Assembly: GCF_014268755.2 (NCBI RefSeq)
Contig: NZ_CP077093.1
Span: 2,282,001-2,346,000 of the forward strand
Origin: Pseudomonas vanderleydeniana
GTDB taxonomy: Bacteria; Pseudomonadota; Gammaproteobacteria; Pseudomonadales; Pseudomonadaceae
Direction: 5' to 3'
Length of the DNA stretch: 64,000 nucleotides
The notes below the pieces were generated by a model, which had not been told where the DNA came from, did not search any database, and saw only the letters and a program-made list of their open reading frames with translations. Shown piece by piece: positions 1 to 9,909 of the stretch. How positions within the stretch are numbered: position 1 is the first letter of the stretch; each line of letters starts with the position of its first letter. A program made the position numbers and the translations under genes.

Positions 1-887
1 AGCGCAAGGTATCGATCATCGACCGCTTCATGCAGCAGGGCCAGCTCGATGCGTTGGCGCCCGGCAGCTTCGGTATCGTCATCGGCGACAAGGCCGCGAC
101 CAAGCTCGGTGTTGGCCTGGGCGACAAGCTGACCTTCGTCGCCCCGGAAGTCTCGGTGACACCGGCGGGCATGTTCCCGCGGATGAAGCGCTTCACCGTG
201 GTCGGGATCTTCCACGTCGGCGCCGGTGAGCTGGACGGCTACCTGGGCCTGACCAACCTTGACGACCTGGCCCGCCTGCATCGCTGGAAACCGGACCAGG
301 TCCAGGGCCTGCGCCTGAAGTTCGACGACCTGTTCCAGGCGCCGCGCGAGGCCTGGGAGATCGCCCAGCGCCTGGGTGACAACCATTTCTACGCCCGTGA
401 CTGGACCCGTACCCACGGCAACCTGTACCAGGCGATCAAGATGGAAAAGGCCATGATCGGCCTGCTGTTGCTGCTGATCGTCGCGGTGGCGGCGTTCAAT
501 ATCATCTCGACGCTGGTGATGGTGGTGAACGACAAGAAGGGTGATATCGCGATCCTGCGTACCCTCGGTGCCACGCCCGGGCAGATCATGGCGATCTTCA
601 TGGTCCAGGGCAGCGTGATTGGCGTGGTCGGTACGCTGATCGGCGCGGCGGTGGGGATCTTCGCCGCGCTGAATGTCAGCGCCGCGATTTCCGCTCTCGA
701 AGGCCTGATCGGTCACAAGTTCCTCAATGCCGACGTGTACTTCATCGACTACCTGCCATCGCAGCTGATGGCCGAGGATGTCCTGATGGTCTGCGGCGCG
801 GCATTGGTCCTGAGTTTCCTCGCCACCCTGTATCCAGCCTGGCGTGCGGCGCGCACCCAGCCTGCGGAGGCGCTACGTTATGAGTGA
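1..887 (+). CDS. lolC: Lipoprotein-releasing ABC transporter permease LolC (5' truncated)
   Basis: This is the C-terminal 294 residues of a LolC/LolE-family inner-membrane permease; the start lies before the window. LolCDE extracts outer-membrane lipoproteins from the inner membrane and hands them to LolA. The visible part holds the end of the periplasmic domain and then three hydrophobic FtsX-type segments, the first being [17 protein letters not shown]. The C-terminus ([16 protein letters not shown]) is typical of the family. It closely resembles the complete paralogue two genes downstream. Its stop overlaps the lolD start by 8 bases (ATGAGTGA), so the two are probably translationally coupled. 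Calling it LolC rather than LolE rests on gene order. Confidence 0.93.
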   Translation, partial: RKVSIIDRFMQQGQLDALAPGSFGIVIGDKAATKLGVGLGDKLTFVAPEVSVTPAGMFPRMKRFTVVGIFHVGAGELDGYLGLTNLDDLARLHRWKPDQVQGLRLKFDDLFQAPREAWEIAQRLGDNHFYARDWTRTHGNLYQAIKMEKAMIGLLLLLIVAVAAFNIISTLVMVVNDKKGDIAILRTLGATPGQIMAIFMVQGSVIGVVGTLIGAAVGIFAALNVSAAISALEGLIGHKFLNADVYFIDYLPSQLMAEDVLMVCGAALVLSFLATLYPAWRAARTQPAEALRYE

Positions 888-1578
888 GTTGGGCATGAGT
901 GATAAAGCAGTGCTGAGTTGCCGCAACCTGGGCAAATCCTACGAGGAGGGCCCGGAGTCGGTGGTGGTGCTGTCCGGCCTGCAGCTTGAGCTGTTCGCGG
1001 GCGAGCGGGTGGCGATCGTCGGCAGTTCCGGTTCGGGCAAGAGTACCTTGCTCAACCTGCTGGGCGGGCTGGATACGCCGTCCAAGGGCAGTGTCTGGCT
1101 GGCCGGCGAGGAATTGTCGGCGCTGGGTGAAAAGGCCCGCGGCCTGCTGCGCAACCGGGCGCTGGGCTTCGTCTACCAGTTCCACCACCTGCTGCCGGAG
1201 TTCACCGCGCTGGAGAACGTCTGCATGCCGCTGCTGATCGGTCGCACGGCGATCCCCGAAGCACGCCAGCGCGCCACGGCATTGCTGGAGCGGGTCGGGT
1301 TGGGCCATCGCCTGGAGCACAAGCCGGCCGAACTGTCCGGTGGTGAGCGCCAGCGTGTGGCGATCGCCCGGGCACTGGTGAACAAGCCGGGCCTGGTGAT
1401 GCTCGACGAGCCGACCGGCAACCTCGACCACCACACCGCCCAGGGCATCCAGGACCTGATGCTGGAGCTCAGCACCTCGATGCATACCGCCTTCCTGGTG
1501 GTGACCCATGACATGAACCTGGCGCGCCAGATGGACCGTGTGCTGCACCTGACGGACGGCAAGCTGGTCGCTATCTGA
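880..1578 (+). CDS. lolD: Lipoprotein-releasing ABC transporter ATP-binding protein LolD
   Basis: A 232-residue ABC ATPase that powers lipoprotein release by LolCE at the inner face of the inner membrane. It shows Walker A GSSGSGKS at residues 48-55, the signature [15 protein letters not shown], and Walker B with [12 protein letters not shown], followed by an H-loop in VVTHDMN. Length matches the family (about 230). The ATG at 880 was chosen because it overlaps the lolC stop and gives the usual short N-terminus before the first strand. A second in-frame ATG at 895 is a possible alternative. It sits between the two permease genes, the standard lolCDE order. Confidence 0.95.
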   Translation: MSELGMSDKAVLSCRNLGKSYEEGPESVVVLSGLQLELFAGERVAIVGSSGSGKSTLLNLLGGLDTPSKGSVWLAGEELSALGEKARGLLRNRALGFVYQFHHLLPEFTALENVCMPLLIGRTAIPEARQRATALLERVGLGHRLEHKPAELSGGERQRVAIARALVNKPGLVMLDEPTGNLDHHTAQGIQDLMLELSTSMHTAFLVVTHDMNLARQMDRVLHLTDGKLVAI

Positions 1579-1645
1579 TTCGCCCAGGCCGGCCCGCGCG
1601 GATGTGCGCGGGGTCGGCTCGATTATTTTCTACGGTGGCCTGCGA

Positions 1646-2890
1646 ATGTTCAGACCGTTATCGATTTTCATCGGCACGCGCTATACCCGCGCCAAACGCC
1701 GCAATCGTTTTGTTTCGTTCATCTCGATGACCTCGATGATCGGCCTCGCCCTCGGTGTGCTGGCGATGATCGTGGTGCTGTCGGTGATGAACGGCTTCCA
1801 GAAGGAAATGCAGTCGCGGATTCTCGGCATGGTGCCCCATGCGACCATCGTCGGGGTCAAGCCCATCGATGACTGGCAGCCGGTGGCCGCCGCCGCGATG
1901 AAGAACCCCCAGGTGACGGCGGCAGTGCCTTTCACCGAGATGGACGGGATGCTGTCGTACAAGGGATCGATGCAGCCGATCCAGATCAGCGGGGTCGATC
2001 CGGCCCAGGAAGGCAAGGTCTCGATCGTTGCCCAGCACATCGTCCAGGGCAAGCTGGAAGACCTGAAGCCGGGTGAGTTCGGCGTGGTGATCGGCGAAAT
2101 CACCGCCCGCCGTTTCCGCCTCAATGTCGGCGACAAGCTGACCCTGATCGTTCCGGAAGTCAGCAGCGACCCGGGTGGCATTACCCCGCGCATGCAGCGC
2201 CTGAACGTGGTCGGTGTGTTCAAGGTCGGTGCCGAGCTCGATGGTTCCATGGCGTTGATCCACATGGCTGATGCGGCGCAGATCCAGCACTGGCAGCCGA
2301 ACCAGGTGCAGAGCGTGCGCCTGGCGGTCAAGGACCTGTATGCCGCACCGCAGGTGTCCGCGGCCATCGCCGGCGGCCTGGGGGCCGAGTACAAGGCCGA
2401 TGACTGGACTCACACCCAGGGCAGCCTGTTCAGCGCGATGAAGATGGAAAAGACCATGATCGGCCTGTTGCTGTTGATGATCGTCGCGGTGGCGGCCTTC
2501 AACATCATCGCTACGCTGATCATGGTGGTGAACGACAAGGGGGCGGACATCGCCATCCTGCGTACCATCGGTGCCACACCCCGGCAGATCATGGCGATCT
2601 TCATGGTCCAGGGCACGGTGATCGGCATCGTCGGAACCCTGATCGGCGGTGTGCTCGGGGTGATCGCGGCGTTGAACGTCAGCGAACTGGTGGGCTGGAT
2701 CGAGCGGGTCAGCGGGCAGCACATCTTCAGTTCCGACGTGTACTTCGTCAGCAACCTGCCATCGCAGCTGCAGGGCGGGGATGTGGTGTTGATCTGTTCG
2801 GCCGGGTTCATCATGAGCTTTCTCGCGACGCTCTATCCGGCGTATCGCGCGGCGAAGACCGAGCCGGCGCAGGCTTTGCGCTACTCGTAA
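1646..2890 (+). CDS. lolE: Lipoprotein-releasing ABC transporter permease LolE
   Basis: A complete 414-residue permease of the LolC/LolE family and third gene of the lol operon. It starts with the typical short cytoplasmic segment (MFRPLSIFIGTRYTRAKR) and a first transmembrane helix around residues 25-47. A MacB-like periplasmic domain of about 200 residues follows, then three C-terminal FtsX helices, and the protein ends in YRAAKTEPAQALRYS. It is strikingly similar to the lolC product at 1-887 in the C-terminal half, reflecting duplication. The start at 1646 gives a normal LolE N-terminus; an upstream in-frame GTG would add an unlikely 14 residues. The gap to lolD is 67 bases. Confidence 0.93.
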   Translation: MFRPLSIFIGTRYTRAKRRNRFVSFISMTSMIGLALGVLAMIVVLSVMNGFQKEMQSRILGMVPHATIVGVKPIDDWQPVAAAAMKNPQVTAAVPFTEMDGMLSYKGSMQPIQISGVDPAQEGKVSIVAQHIVQGKLEDLKPGEFGVVIGEITARRFRLNVGDKLTLIVPEVSSDPGGITPRMQRLNVVGVFKVGAELDGSMALIHMADAAQIQHWQPNQVQSVRLAVKDLYAAPQVSAAIAGGLGAEYKADDWTHTQGSLFSAMKMEKTMIGLLLLMIVAVAAFNIIATLIMVVNDKGADIAILRTIGATPRQIMAIFMVQGTVIGIVGTLIGGVLGVIAALNVSELVGWIERVSGQHIFSSDVYFVSNLPSQLQGGDVVLICSAGFIMSFLATLYPAYRAAKTEPAQALRYS

Positions 2891-2907
2891 TCCGCGAAAA
2901 GGGGCCC

Positions 2908-4272
2908 TCAAGCCTGGCGCGGCAACTCGATCACGAACCGCGTCCAGCCTTCCTCCGACTCACAGCGAATCTGTCCGCCATGGGCCCGCACGATCGACTG
3001 GGTGATCGCCAGCCCCAGCCCGGCATGCTCGCTGCTGCCTTCGTGACGCGCCGGGTCTGCCCGGTAGAAGCGGTCGAACAACCGGGGCAGCAACGCTGCT
3101 GCGATCCCCGCACCGCTGTTCTGCACGCTGATGCGCGATCCTGTGGCCGTCGCCTCCAGGCTGAGCTGGATTTCACCTCCTGCCGGCGTAAAGCGCAGGG
3201 CATTGTCCAGCAGGTTGGACAGCGCCCGGCGCAACATGCTGCGATCGCCCAGTATGCTTGCCGTGCCGCTACGGGCCAGGCGTACCTGGTTGTCTTCCGC
3301 CAGTGGCGCAAAGAACTCCAGCAACACATCCGCCTCGTCCGCCAGTTCCAGTTGCTCGAAGCTGGGGCTCAACAGGCCGTGGTCGGCCTTGGCCAGGTAC
3401 AGCATGTCGTTGACCAGTTGCGCCATCCATTGCAGTTCCTCGAGGTTGCTGTGCAGTGCCTCGCGGTAGTCTTCCAGTGGGCGAGGGCGGGTCAGCGTGA
3501 CCTGGGTGTGGGTCAGCAGGTTCGACAACGGTGTGCGTAACTCATGCGCAATATCGGCGGAGAATGCCGAGAGTCGCTGGAACGAGTCTTCCAGGCGTCC
3601 AAGCATGGCGTTGAGCGCCTGGCCCAGTTCGGCCAGCTCTGCCGGCATCCGGTCGATGTCCAGGCGCGGGGTCAGGGAGTTGGCGGAGACGCTGCTCGCC
3701 ACTTCGCTCATCCGTCTTAGCGGGCGCAGGCCGCTGCGGGCGGCCCAGGCACCGAGCAGGGCGGTGGCGAGGGCCGACAGGCCGACCGTCAGCCAGATCA
3801 GTTGCTGCATGCGCTGCAGGAAGTGCTGGTGATGGGTGATGTCGAGGATCAGTGTCAGCTCGGGCGAACCCGCCTGGCCCGGGGTGAGTGGCGCATTGAA
3901 CAGCCGGTAGGCGCTTGCGCCGTCCAGCAGGCTGAGCAGCCCGGGTTGCGTGGGCAAGGTCATGGGCAGGTGCGGGGCGCTGTCGAACCAGGGTTGGCCG
4001 TCGGCACCATGGATTCTCAGGGCCTGGTCAGGGCGCAGGTTGATTTCGCCCTGCAGGCGGTCGCGCAATGACTGGAAGTCGGCCGGGTTGTCTACCTGGC
4101 CGAGTGTGTTGCGCAGTTCTGCCAGGCGGCCATCCAGCAGTTGCTGGTCGAGTTCGATGAAGTGCGATTCGCTGGCACGGTTGAACAGCACGCCGGCCAC
4201 CAGCGACACCGTGGCGGTGCAGGCGGCGAACAGCATGGCCAGGCGACCGGCCAGGGACAGGCGGCGCATCAC
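2908..4272 (-). CDS. copS: Copper-responsive sensor histidine kinase CopS/CusS type
   Basis: A 454-residue inner-membrane histidine kinase of the heavy-metal sensor family. Transmembrane segments lie at about residues 11-30 and 158-177 and flank a periplasmic sensor domain of about 125 residues. A HAMP linker follows, then the phosphoacceptor box (H243 in [10 protein letters not shown]) and a HATPase domain with N, G1 and G2 boxes ([19 protein letters not shown]). The start ATG overlaps the end of the response-regulator gene by 4 bases. The pair is followed across the promoter gap by a cupredoxin gene and queF, the same neighbourhood as CopRS in P. aeruginosa, so copper sensing is the likely role. 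Confidence 0.9.
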   Translation of the reverse strand: MMRRLSLAGRLAMLFAACTATVSLVAGVLFNRASESHFIELDQQLLDGRLAELRNTLGQVDNPADFQSLRDRLQGEINLRPDQALRIHGADGQPWFDSAPHLPMTLPTQPGLLSLLDGASAYRLFNAPLTPGQAGSPELTLILDITHHQHFLQRMQQLIWLTVGLSALATALLGAWAARSGLRPLRRMSEVASSVSANSLTPRLDIDRMPAELAELGQALNAMLGRLEDSFQRLSAFSADIAHELRTPLSNLLTHTQVTLTRPRPLEDYREALHSNLEELQWMAQLVNDMLYLAKADHGLLSPSFEQLELADEADVLLEFFAPLAEDNQVRLARSGTASILGDRSMLRRALSNLLDNALRFTPAGGEIQLSLEATATGSRISVQNSGAGIAAALLPRLFDRFYRADPARHEGSSEHAGLGLAITQSIVRAHGGQIRCESEEGWTRFVIELPRQA

Positions 4273-4949
4273 AGGTCCCGCTCTTCGAGCACGTAGCCCA
4301 TGCCGCGAACGGTGTGGATCAGCTTGTTGGGGTGGGCGTCGTCGATTTTCAGGCGCAGGCGGCGGATGGCGACCTCGATGACGTTGGTGTCGCTGTCGAA
4401 GTTCATGTCCCAGACCTGCGAGGCGATCAGGGATTTGGGCAGCACTTCGCCCTGGCGGCGCAGCAGCATTTCCAGCAGGGCGAATTCCTTGGCGGTCAGG
4501 TCGATGCGCTGGCCGGCCCGTTCGACCCGGCGGCGGATCAGGTCCAGGCGCAGGTCGGCGACCTGCAGGCTGGTGTCCTGGGTGTTGCCGCCGCCGCGGC
4601 GCAGCAGGCTGCGGACCCGGGCCAGCAGTTCGGAAAAGGCGAAGGGCTTGACCAGGTAGTCGTCGGCGCCCAGCTCCAGGCCGTGGACCCGGTCCTCGAC
4701 CGCGTCACGGGCCGTGAGGAACAGCACCGGGATTTCCAGGCCGGCGGCGCGCACCGCCTGGAGGATCTGCCAGCCGTCGCGACCCGGCAGCATGACGTCG
4801 AGGATCAGCAGGTCGTAGTCACCGGTCAGGGCCAGGTGCTGGCCGCTGGTGCCGTCCGCGACCAGCTCGCAGTTGAAGCCGGACTCGTTGAGGCCCTGGC
4901 GCAGGTATTGGCCGGTTTTCGCTTGGTCTTCGACGATCAGCAGTTTCAT
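4269..4949 (-). CDS. copR: Copper-responsive response regulator CopR/CusR type
   Basis: A 226-residue OmpR/PhoB-family response regulator. The receiver domain carries the phosphoacceptor D51 ([14 protein letters not shown]) and the conserved K of [15 protein letters not shown] winged-helix DNA-binding domain follows from about residue 125 and ends in [15 protein letters not shown], typical of heavy-metal regulators. It is the first gene of the copR-copS operon and overlaps copS by ATGA. A CusR-like box in the upstream divergent gap (5013-5026) fits activation of both this operon and the cupredoxin gene at 5105. Assignment to copper rather than another metal is by family and context. Confidence 0.92.
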   Translation of the reverse strand: MKLLIVEDQAKTGQYLRQGLNESGFNCELVADGTSGQHLALTGDYDLLILDVMLPGRDGWQILQAVRAAGLEIPVLFLTARDAVEDRVHGLELGADDYLVKPFAFSELLARVRSLLRRGGGNTQDTSLQVADLRLDLIRRRVERAGQRIDLTAKEFALLEMLLRRQGEVLPKSLIASQVWDMNFDSDTNVIEVAIRRLRLKIDDAHPNKLIHTVRGMGYVLEERDL

Positions 4950-5012
4950 GGATGACTCATGGCAGATGGAACGGTAACGTTATACAGGTCGCCCGGCCAC
5001 CCGCGCCCAAGC

Positions 5013-5026
5013 TGACAAAGTTGTAA
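5013..5026. promoter_or_regulatory. CopR/CusR-like operator between copR and the cupredoxin gene
   Basis: The sequence TGACAA-AG-TTGTAA is a near-perfect dyad (one mismatch) matching the half-site arrangement of CusR/CopR boxes (TGACAA-N2-TTGTCA). A further half-site, CTGTCAG, lies at 5032-5038. The box is about 35 bases upstream of a candidate -10 (TACAGT, 5061-5066) for the plus-strand cupredoxin gene, where an activator would sit. The same gap holds a minus-strand TATAAC (4979-4984) facing copR. Confidence 0.6.
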
Positions 5027-5104
5027 TCTTCCTGTCAGCCTGGTGGCAGCGGCCTGGCCCTACAGTCTTGCACAGAGTGAAACCTGTTCCGTTGGAGTGT
5101 GACC

Positions 5105-5635
5105 ATGTTTGTGCGCAATAGCCTCGTGTTTGCCGGCCTGCTGCTGGGTTCCGTGGCCTGGGCCTCGCCGGCCGGGCATTATGACTTCGGCCAGCCGGCG
5201 CCGGCTGCGAAGGCGACCCGTACGATCGAAGTGACCATGACCGATATCGCCTTCGATGCCAAGGAGCTTGAGGTCAAGGCCGGTGAAACGGTGCGTTTCG
5301 TGCTGGTCAACAAGGGCCGGTTGCTGCACGAGTTCAACCTCGGCGAGGCGGCGATGCATGCCGAGCACCAGCGGGAAATGCTCAAGATGCAGCAGAGCGG
5401 CATGCTGACGCCGACCGGCATGAAGATGCCGGCGATGGATCATTCCAGCATGGCGGGCGGCGCCATGGATCATGGCATGATGAAGCACGACGATCCCAAC
5501 AGTGTGCTGGTCGAGCCGGGCAAGACCGCCGAATTGACCTGGACCTTCAGCAAGGCCGGCACGCTCGAGTTCGCCTGCAACATCCCAGGCCACTACCAGG
5601 CGGGCATGGTCGGCAAGCTGAAAATTGACCGCTGA
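5105..5635 (+). CDS. Periplasmic Met-rich cupredoxin, copper-binding
   Basis: A 176-residue secreted blue-copper-type protein. A Sec signal peptide covers about residues 1-20 (FVRNSLVFAGLLLGSVAWA, then SPAG). The cupredoxin fold keeps a likely type 1 copper site: an upstream His in LLHEFNLGE and the C-terminal loop CNIPGHYQAGM, which is Cys-x4-His-x4-Met. Between them lies a long insert very rich in Met and His (MHAEHQREMLKMQQ to MDHGMMKHDD), suited to binding Cu(I). The ATG at 5105 follows a GGAG at 5094-5097; an overlapping in-frame GTG at 5099 is less likely. It is divergent from copRS and is the expected target of that system. It may buffer or sequester periplasmic copper; no enzymatic role is evident. 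Confidence 0.85.
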   Translation: MFVRNSLVFAGLLLGSVAWASPAGHYDFGQPAPAAKATRTIEVTMTDIAFDAKELEVKAGETVRFVLVNKGRLLHEFNLGEAAMHAEHQREMLKMQQSGMLTPTGMKMPAMDHSSMAGGAMDHGMMKHDDPNSVLVEPGKTAELTWTFSKAGTLEFACNIPGHYQAGMVGKLKIDR

Positions 5636-5672
5636 GGCAGGTCGCAGGCCTCGGCACGCTGAAAGCCGGACG

Positions 5673-5698
5673 TAAACCCGCTAGACTGGGCGGGTTTA
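5673..5698. terminator. Hairpin terminator after the cupredoxin gene
   Basis: TAAACCCG and CGGGTTTA form an 8-bp perfect stem with a 10-base loop, followed by TTCTTTC. It lies between the cupredoxin stop and the queF start and is the likely end of the copper transcript. Confidence 0.6.
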
Positions 5699-5716
5699 TT
5701 CTTTCAGGTTTTCGTT

Positions 5717-6547
5717 ATGCATCCCGCAGCCGAACATTCGCCGCTGGGCAAGTCCAGTGAATACATCGCCACTTACACGCCATCCCTGCTGTTTCCGATT
5801 CCGCGCGCCGCGAAATGGGCCGAGCTGGGGCTGAGTGCCGAGACCTTGCCGTATCACGGCGTGGATTTCTGGAACTGCTTCGAACTGTCCTGGCTGCTGC
5901 CGTCGGGCAAGCCGGTGGTGGCCATCGGCGAGTTCAGCATTCCGGCCGACTCGCCGAACATCATCGAGTCCAAGTCGTTCAAGCTGTACCTCAACTCGCT
6001 GAACCAGACGCCGTTCGCCGATATCCCGAGCCTGGAAGCGGTGCTGCGCGCCGATCTGTCGAAGGCTGCCGGCAAGCCGGTGGGTGTGCGTATTCGTCGC
6101 CTGGGCGACGTGCAGGCCGAGGGCGTGGTGGCGTTGCCGGGCACTTGTATCGATGAGCTGGACATCAGTGTCAGCGACTATGCCCATCCACGGCCTGAGC
6201 TGCTGCGTTGTGATGCGTCGCGCCTGGTCGAGGAGAGCGTGCACAGTCACCTGCTCAAGTCCAACTGCCCGGTAACCAGCCAGCCGGACTGGGGCAGCGT
6301 GGTGGTCGAGTACCGTGGTGCGGCGCTGGACCATGCCAGTCTGCTGGCCTACCTGGTGAGTTTCCGTCAGCACTCGGACTTTCATGAGCAATGCGTGGAG
6401 CGGATCTTCCTCGATCTGCAGCGGCTGCTGAAGCCGGAGAAATTGACGGTGTATGCACGTTATGTGCGCCGTGGCGGGCTGGACATCAATCCGTATCGCA
6501 GTACTGAAGTGGTGGACTTCCAGAACCAGCGGCTGGTGCGCCAGTAG
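5717..6547 (+). CDS. queF: NADPH-dependent 7-cyano-7-deazaguanine reductase QueF
   Basis: A 276-residue long-form (YqcD-type) QueF that reduces preQ0 to preQ1 in queuosine tRNA modification, in the cytosol. The QueF motif [11 protein letters not shown] is present in the first half. The active-site loop [12 protein letters not shown] carries the catalytic Cys (about residue 190) and the Asp seven residues later. The substrate-binding HEQCVERIF follows near the C-terminus. Length agrees with the gamma-proteobacterial family (about 275-282). It has its own short leader after a terminator hairpin and is not obviously coupled to the copper genes, although this neighbourhood is conserved in Pseudomonas. 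Confidence 0.96.
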   Translation: MHPAAEHSPLGKSSEYIATYTPSLLFPIPRAAKWAELGLSAETLPYHGVDFWNCFELSWLLPSGKPVVAIGEFSIPADSPNIIESKSFKLYLNSLNQTPFADIPSLEAVLRADLSKAAGKPVGVRIRRLGDVQAEGVVALPGTCIDELDISVSDYAHPRPELLRCDASRLVEESVHSHLLKSNCPVTSQPDWGSVVVEYRGAALDHASLLAYLVSFRQHSDFHEQCVERIFLDLQRLLKPEKLTVYARYVRRGGLDINPYRSTEVVDFQNQRLVRQ

Positions 6548-6610
6548 GAAGGCTATTTGGCTTGGGAACTTGCCGGTTTTGGGCTTCCGGCTTTTGTGGC
6601 GAGCGGGCTT

Positions 6611-6746
6611 TTGTGGTGAGCGGGCTTGCCCGCGCTCGGCTGCAGAGCAGTCGTAAAGCCATAACCCCCGGTACTTCTGTAGGAGTGCGGCTGCAGGTTT
6701 TGGGGGCGCTTCGCACCCCAGTGCGGGCAAGCCCGCTCGCCCCACA
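6611..6746. repeat. REP-type inverted repeat pair
   Basis: A copy reading TGAGCGGGCTTGCCCGC (about 6617-6633) is answered by its near inverse GCGGGCAAGCCCGCTC (6723-6738). The arms sit in the gap between queF and acnB, a 306-base region that holds only this pair and the acnB terminator. This is the usual form of Pseudomonas REP doublets between convergent genes. Confidence 0.7.
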
Positions 6747-6810
6747 GGGATCAGCTCCCACACAGGGATCATCTTCCACGGGGCCCCGCAGAAATTTCCC
6801 GGCAGAAATG

Positions 6811-6838
6811 AAAAAGCCCCGATCAGTCGGGGCTTTTT
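6811..6838. terminator. Bidirectional rho-independent terminator (acnB/queF)
   Basis: AAAAAGCCCCGA, a TCAG loop and TCGGGGCTTTTT make a 12-bp perfect stem with A and T runs on the two flanks, so it can work on either strand. It lies 15 bases past the acnB stop and ends the convergent queF and acnB transcripts. Confidence 0.9.
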
Positions 6839-6853
6839 CTATTGCACTGTCGC

Positions 6854-9454
6854 TTAGGCTTGAACGACCGGGATCTTCGCGTTGGCCGCAGCGTCGCGGA
6901 ACTCGGCGATCTGGTCGAAGCTCAGGTAGCGATAGATGTCGGCAGCCATGCTGTCGATGTTCTTCGCGTACTCCATGTATTCCTCGACGGTCGGCAGCTT
7001 GCCGAGAATCGAGGAGACCGCCGCCAGCTCGGCCGAAGCCAGGTAGACGTTGGTGGAGTCACCCAGGCGGTTCGGGAAGTTACGGGTCGAAGTGGAGACC
7101 ACGGTCGAACCGGTCTGCACACGTGCCTGGTTACCCATGCACAGCGAGCAGCCTGGCATTTCCATGCGTGCACCGGCCTTGCCGTAGATGCCGTAGTAGC
7201 CTTCCTCGGTCAGCTGGTGGGCGTCCATCTTGGTTGGCGGCGCCAGCCACAGACGGGTTGGGATGCCACCCTTGACCTTGTCCAGCAGCTTGCCGGCAGC
7301 GCGGAAGTGGCCGATGTTGGTCATGCACGAACCGATGAACACTTCGTCGATCTTGTCGCCGGCAACGGAGGACAGCAGGCGGGCGTCGTCCGGGTCGTTC
7401 GGCGCGCAGAGCACAGGCTCCTTGACGTCGGCCAGGTCGATCTCGATGACTGCAGCGTACTCGGCGTCCTTGTCGGCTTCCAGCAGGTCCGGCTTGGCCA
7501 GCCAGGCTTCCATCGCCTGGGCACGACGTTCCATGGTACGGGCATCGCCGTAGCCTTCGCCGATCATCCAGCGCAGCAGGGTGATGTTCGACTTCAGGTA
7601 TTCGGCGATCGCTTCTTCCGGCAGCTTGATGGTGCAACCGGCGGCGGAACGTTCGGCCGAGGCGTCGGACAGTTCGAACGCTTGCTCGACGGTCAGCTCG
7701 TTCAGGCCTTCGATCTCCAGGATGCGACCGGAGAAGATGTTCTTCTTGCCTTTCTTCTCTACGGTCAGCAGGCCCTGCTGGATCGCGTAGTAGGGAATGG
7801 CGTGAACCAGGTCGCGCAGGGTGATGCCAGGCTGCAGCTTGCCCTTGAAGCGGACCAGTACCGACTCGGGCATGTCCAGCGGCATCACGCCAGTAGCGGC
7901 CGCGAAGGCGACCAGGCCGGAACCGGCCGGGAAGGAGATACCGATCGGGAAGCGGGTGTGGGAGTCGCCACCGGTGCCGACGGTGTCAGGCAGCAGCATG
8001 CGGTTCAGCCAGCTGTGGATGATGCCGTCGCCTGGACGCAGGGACACGCCGCCACGGGTCATGATGAAGTCGGGCAGGGTGTGGTGGGTCTTGACGTCGA
8101 TCGGCTTCGGATAGGCCGCGGTGTGGCAGAAGGACTGCATCACCAGGTCGGCGGAGAAGCCCAGACAAGCCAGGTCCTTCAGTTCGTCACGGGTCATCGG
8201 ACCGGTGGTGTCCTGGGAGCCGACGGTGGTCATCTTCGGTTCGCAGTAGGTGCCAGGACGGATGCCCTCGACGCCGCAAGCCTTGCCGACCATCTTCTGT
8301 GCCAGGGTGAAGCCCTTGGTGCTGGCAGCCGGAGCTTCTGGAGTCTTGAACAGGTCCGATGGCGCCAGGCCCAGCTCGGTGCGAGCCTTGCCGGTCAGGC
8401 CGCGGCCGACGATCAGCGGGATACGGCCGCCGGCGCGGACTTCGTCCAGCAGCACTTCGGTTTTCAGTTCAAAGTTGGTGACCAGCTCGTCGCTGCCGTG
8501 GCGGCGTACTTCGCCCTTGAACGGATAGACGTCGATGACGTCGCCCATGGCCAGGTTGGTGCAGTCGAATTCGATCGGCAGGGCGCCGGCGTCTTCCATG
8601 GTGTTGTAGAAGATCGGGGCGATCTTGGTGCCGAAGCAGAAGCCACCGGCGCGCTTGTTCGGAACGTACGGGATGTCGTCGCCGAAGAACCACAGCACCG
8701 AGTTGGTGGCGGATTTACGCGAGGAACCGGTACCGACCACGTCACCGACGTAGGCAACCGGGAAACCCTTGGCCTTGACCGCTTCGATCTGTGCCAGGGG
8801 GCCAACCGAACCCGGCTGGGAAGGCTCGATGCCGTCACGGGCCATTTTCAGCATGGCCAGGGCGTGCAGCGGGATGTCAGGGCGCGACCAGGCGTCCGGG
8901 GCAGGGGACAGGTCGTCGGTGTTGGTTTCGCCAGGCACCTTGAACACGGTCAGGGTGTACTTCTCGGCGATGGCTGGACGGGCGGTGAACCACTCGCCGG
9001 CGGCCCAGGACTCCAGGACGGCCTTGGCGTGGGCGTTGCCGGCCTTGGCTTTTTCAGCGACGTCGTGGAAAGCGTCGAACATCAGCAGGGTGTACTTGAG
9101 TTGCTCGGCGGCAACCGGCGCCAGCTCGGCGTCGTCCAGCAGCGCAACCAGGGTCTCGATGTTGTAGCCGCCCTGCATGGTGCCGAGCAGTTCAACCGCG
9201 CGCTTCTTGTCCAGCAGCGGAGACTTGGCTTCGCCCTTGGCCAGTGCGGAGAGGAAACCGGCCTTGACGTAGGCGGCCTCGTCCACTCCTGGTGGAACGC
9301 GGTTGGTGATCAAGTCAACGAGGAAAGCTTCTTCGCCAGCCGGAGGATTCTTCAGCAGCTCGACCAGGCCTGCGGTTTGTTCGGCGTTAAGCGGCTGGGG
9401 CACGATACCCAGGGCTGAGCGCTCTTCGATATGTTTGCGGTAGGCTTCAAGCAC
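6854..9454 (-). CDS. acnB: Bifunctional aconitate hydratase 2 / 2-methylisocitrate dehydratase AcnB
   Basis: An 866-residue aconitase B, the main TCA-cycle aconitase (citrate to isocitrate through cis-aconitate), cytosolic. The N-terminal HEAT-like domain begins [15 protein letters not shown]. The 4Fe-4S ligands are visible in FIGSCMTN and [10 protein letters not shown] (near residues 710 and 770), and substrate-binding residues in [19 protein letters not shown] chose a GTG start at 9454: it is preceded by GAGGGTAATAACT and gives a protein one residue longer than E. coli AcnB. Starting at an upstream in-frame codon (9523) would add 23 residues with no family support. It is monocistronic with a strong terminator. 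Its upstream gap carries a 16-bp inverted repeat. Confidence 0.97.
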   Translation of the reverse strand: MLEAYRKHIEERSALGIVPQPLNAEQTAGLVELLKNPPAGEEAFLVDLITNRVPPGVDEAAYVKAGFLSALAKGEAKSPLLDKKRAVELLGTMQGGYNIETLVALLDDAELAPVAAEQLKYTLLMFDAFHDVAEKAKAGNAHAKAVLESWAAGEWFTARPAIAEKYTLTVFKVPGETNTDDLSPAPDAWSRPDIPLHALAMLKMARDGIEPSQPGSVGPLAQIEAVKAKGFPVAYVGDVVGTGSSRKSATNSVLWFFGDDIPYVPNKRAGGFCFGTKIAPIFYNTMEDAGALPIEFDCTNLAMGDVIDVYPFKGEVRRHGSDELVTNFELKTEVLLDEVRAGGRIPLIVGRGLTGKARTELGLAPSDLFKTPEAPAASTKGFTLAQKMVGKACGVEGIRPGTYCEPKMTTVGSQDTTGPMTRDELKDLACLGFSADLVMQSFCHTAAYPKPIDVKTHHTLPDFIMTRGGVSLRPGDGIIHSWLNRMLLPDTVGTGGDSHTRFPIGISFPAGSGLVAFAAATGVMPLDMPESVLVRFKGKLQPGITLRDLVHAIPYYAIQQGLLTVEKKGKKNIFSGRILEIEGLNELTVEQAFELSDASAERSAAGCTIKLPEEAIAEYLKSNITLLRWMIGEGYGDARTMERRAQAMEAWLAKPDLLEADKDAEYAAVIEIDLADVKEPVLCAPNDPDDARLLSSVAGDKIDEVFIGSCMTNIGHFRAAGKLLDKVKGGIPTRLWLAPPTKMDAHQLTEEGYYGIYGKAGARMEMPGCSLCMGNQARVQTGSTVVSTSTRNFPNRLGDSTNVYLASAELAAVSSILGKLPTVEEYMEYAKNIDSMAADIYRYLSFDQIAEFRDAAANAKIPVVQA

Positions 9455-9909
9455 AGTTATTACCCTCATCAGTGGTCCCAAATGGGTGTCCGGGACGCTC
9501 ATCCAGAAATGCACGGTACTCATGCGCTGCGGGGCTTTTTGAGCCGCTTAGCCAGAGTTTCCGCGATTTCCAACAGAAGCTGTTTTCAAAGTTTTACGCC
9601 TTCGGAACGGAGCAGATGAGGGTCGGCGCGAGAACTTCCGGGCGGAAATTCCCGAGCCAACGTCGTTCTTCAGGATGAAGGGTGGGTGACCACCCGGTGG
9701 ATGAAGCGCCCTGGGACGGCTTCACCCTAAACTGTGCTCGTGACGCTTTGAAAACAGCTTCCAACGGACATTGGCGCCTAAAAAGGCAGAACGATTCTAC
9801 GGCATATTCTGCAGAAAGGTAAGGTAAGCCCTACAGGTTCGGGGGTGACCCTTGTTAGACAAAGGGCTAACATGCGGGCCTGTTTTGCTTCTGCGCGTTT
9901 TCCCTGCCC
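9455..9909. other. acnB 5' region with 16-bp perfect inverted repeat
   Basis: This 455-base gap between divergent acnB and the DUF1289 gene has no convincing gene. It contains a perfect 16-bp inverted repeat, GAAGCTGTTTTCAAAG at 9576-9591 and its exact complement CTTTGAAAACAGCTTC at 9746-9761, with 154 bases between the arms. It could be a long-range stem in the acnB leader, a pair of protein sites, or a small element remnant. The space between also holds local dyads such as GGGTGGGTGACCACCC. Confidence 0.55.

Noticed and set aside
6842..9418. An 858-codon open frame antisense to acnB
   Set aside because: acnB has full family homology on the other strand; the antisense product shows no domain.
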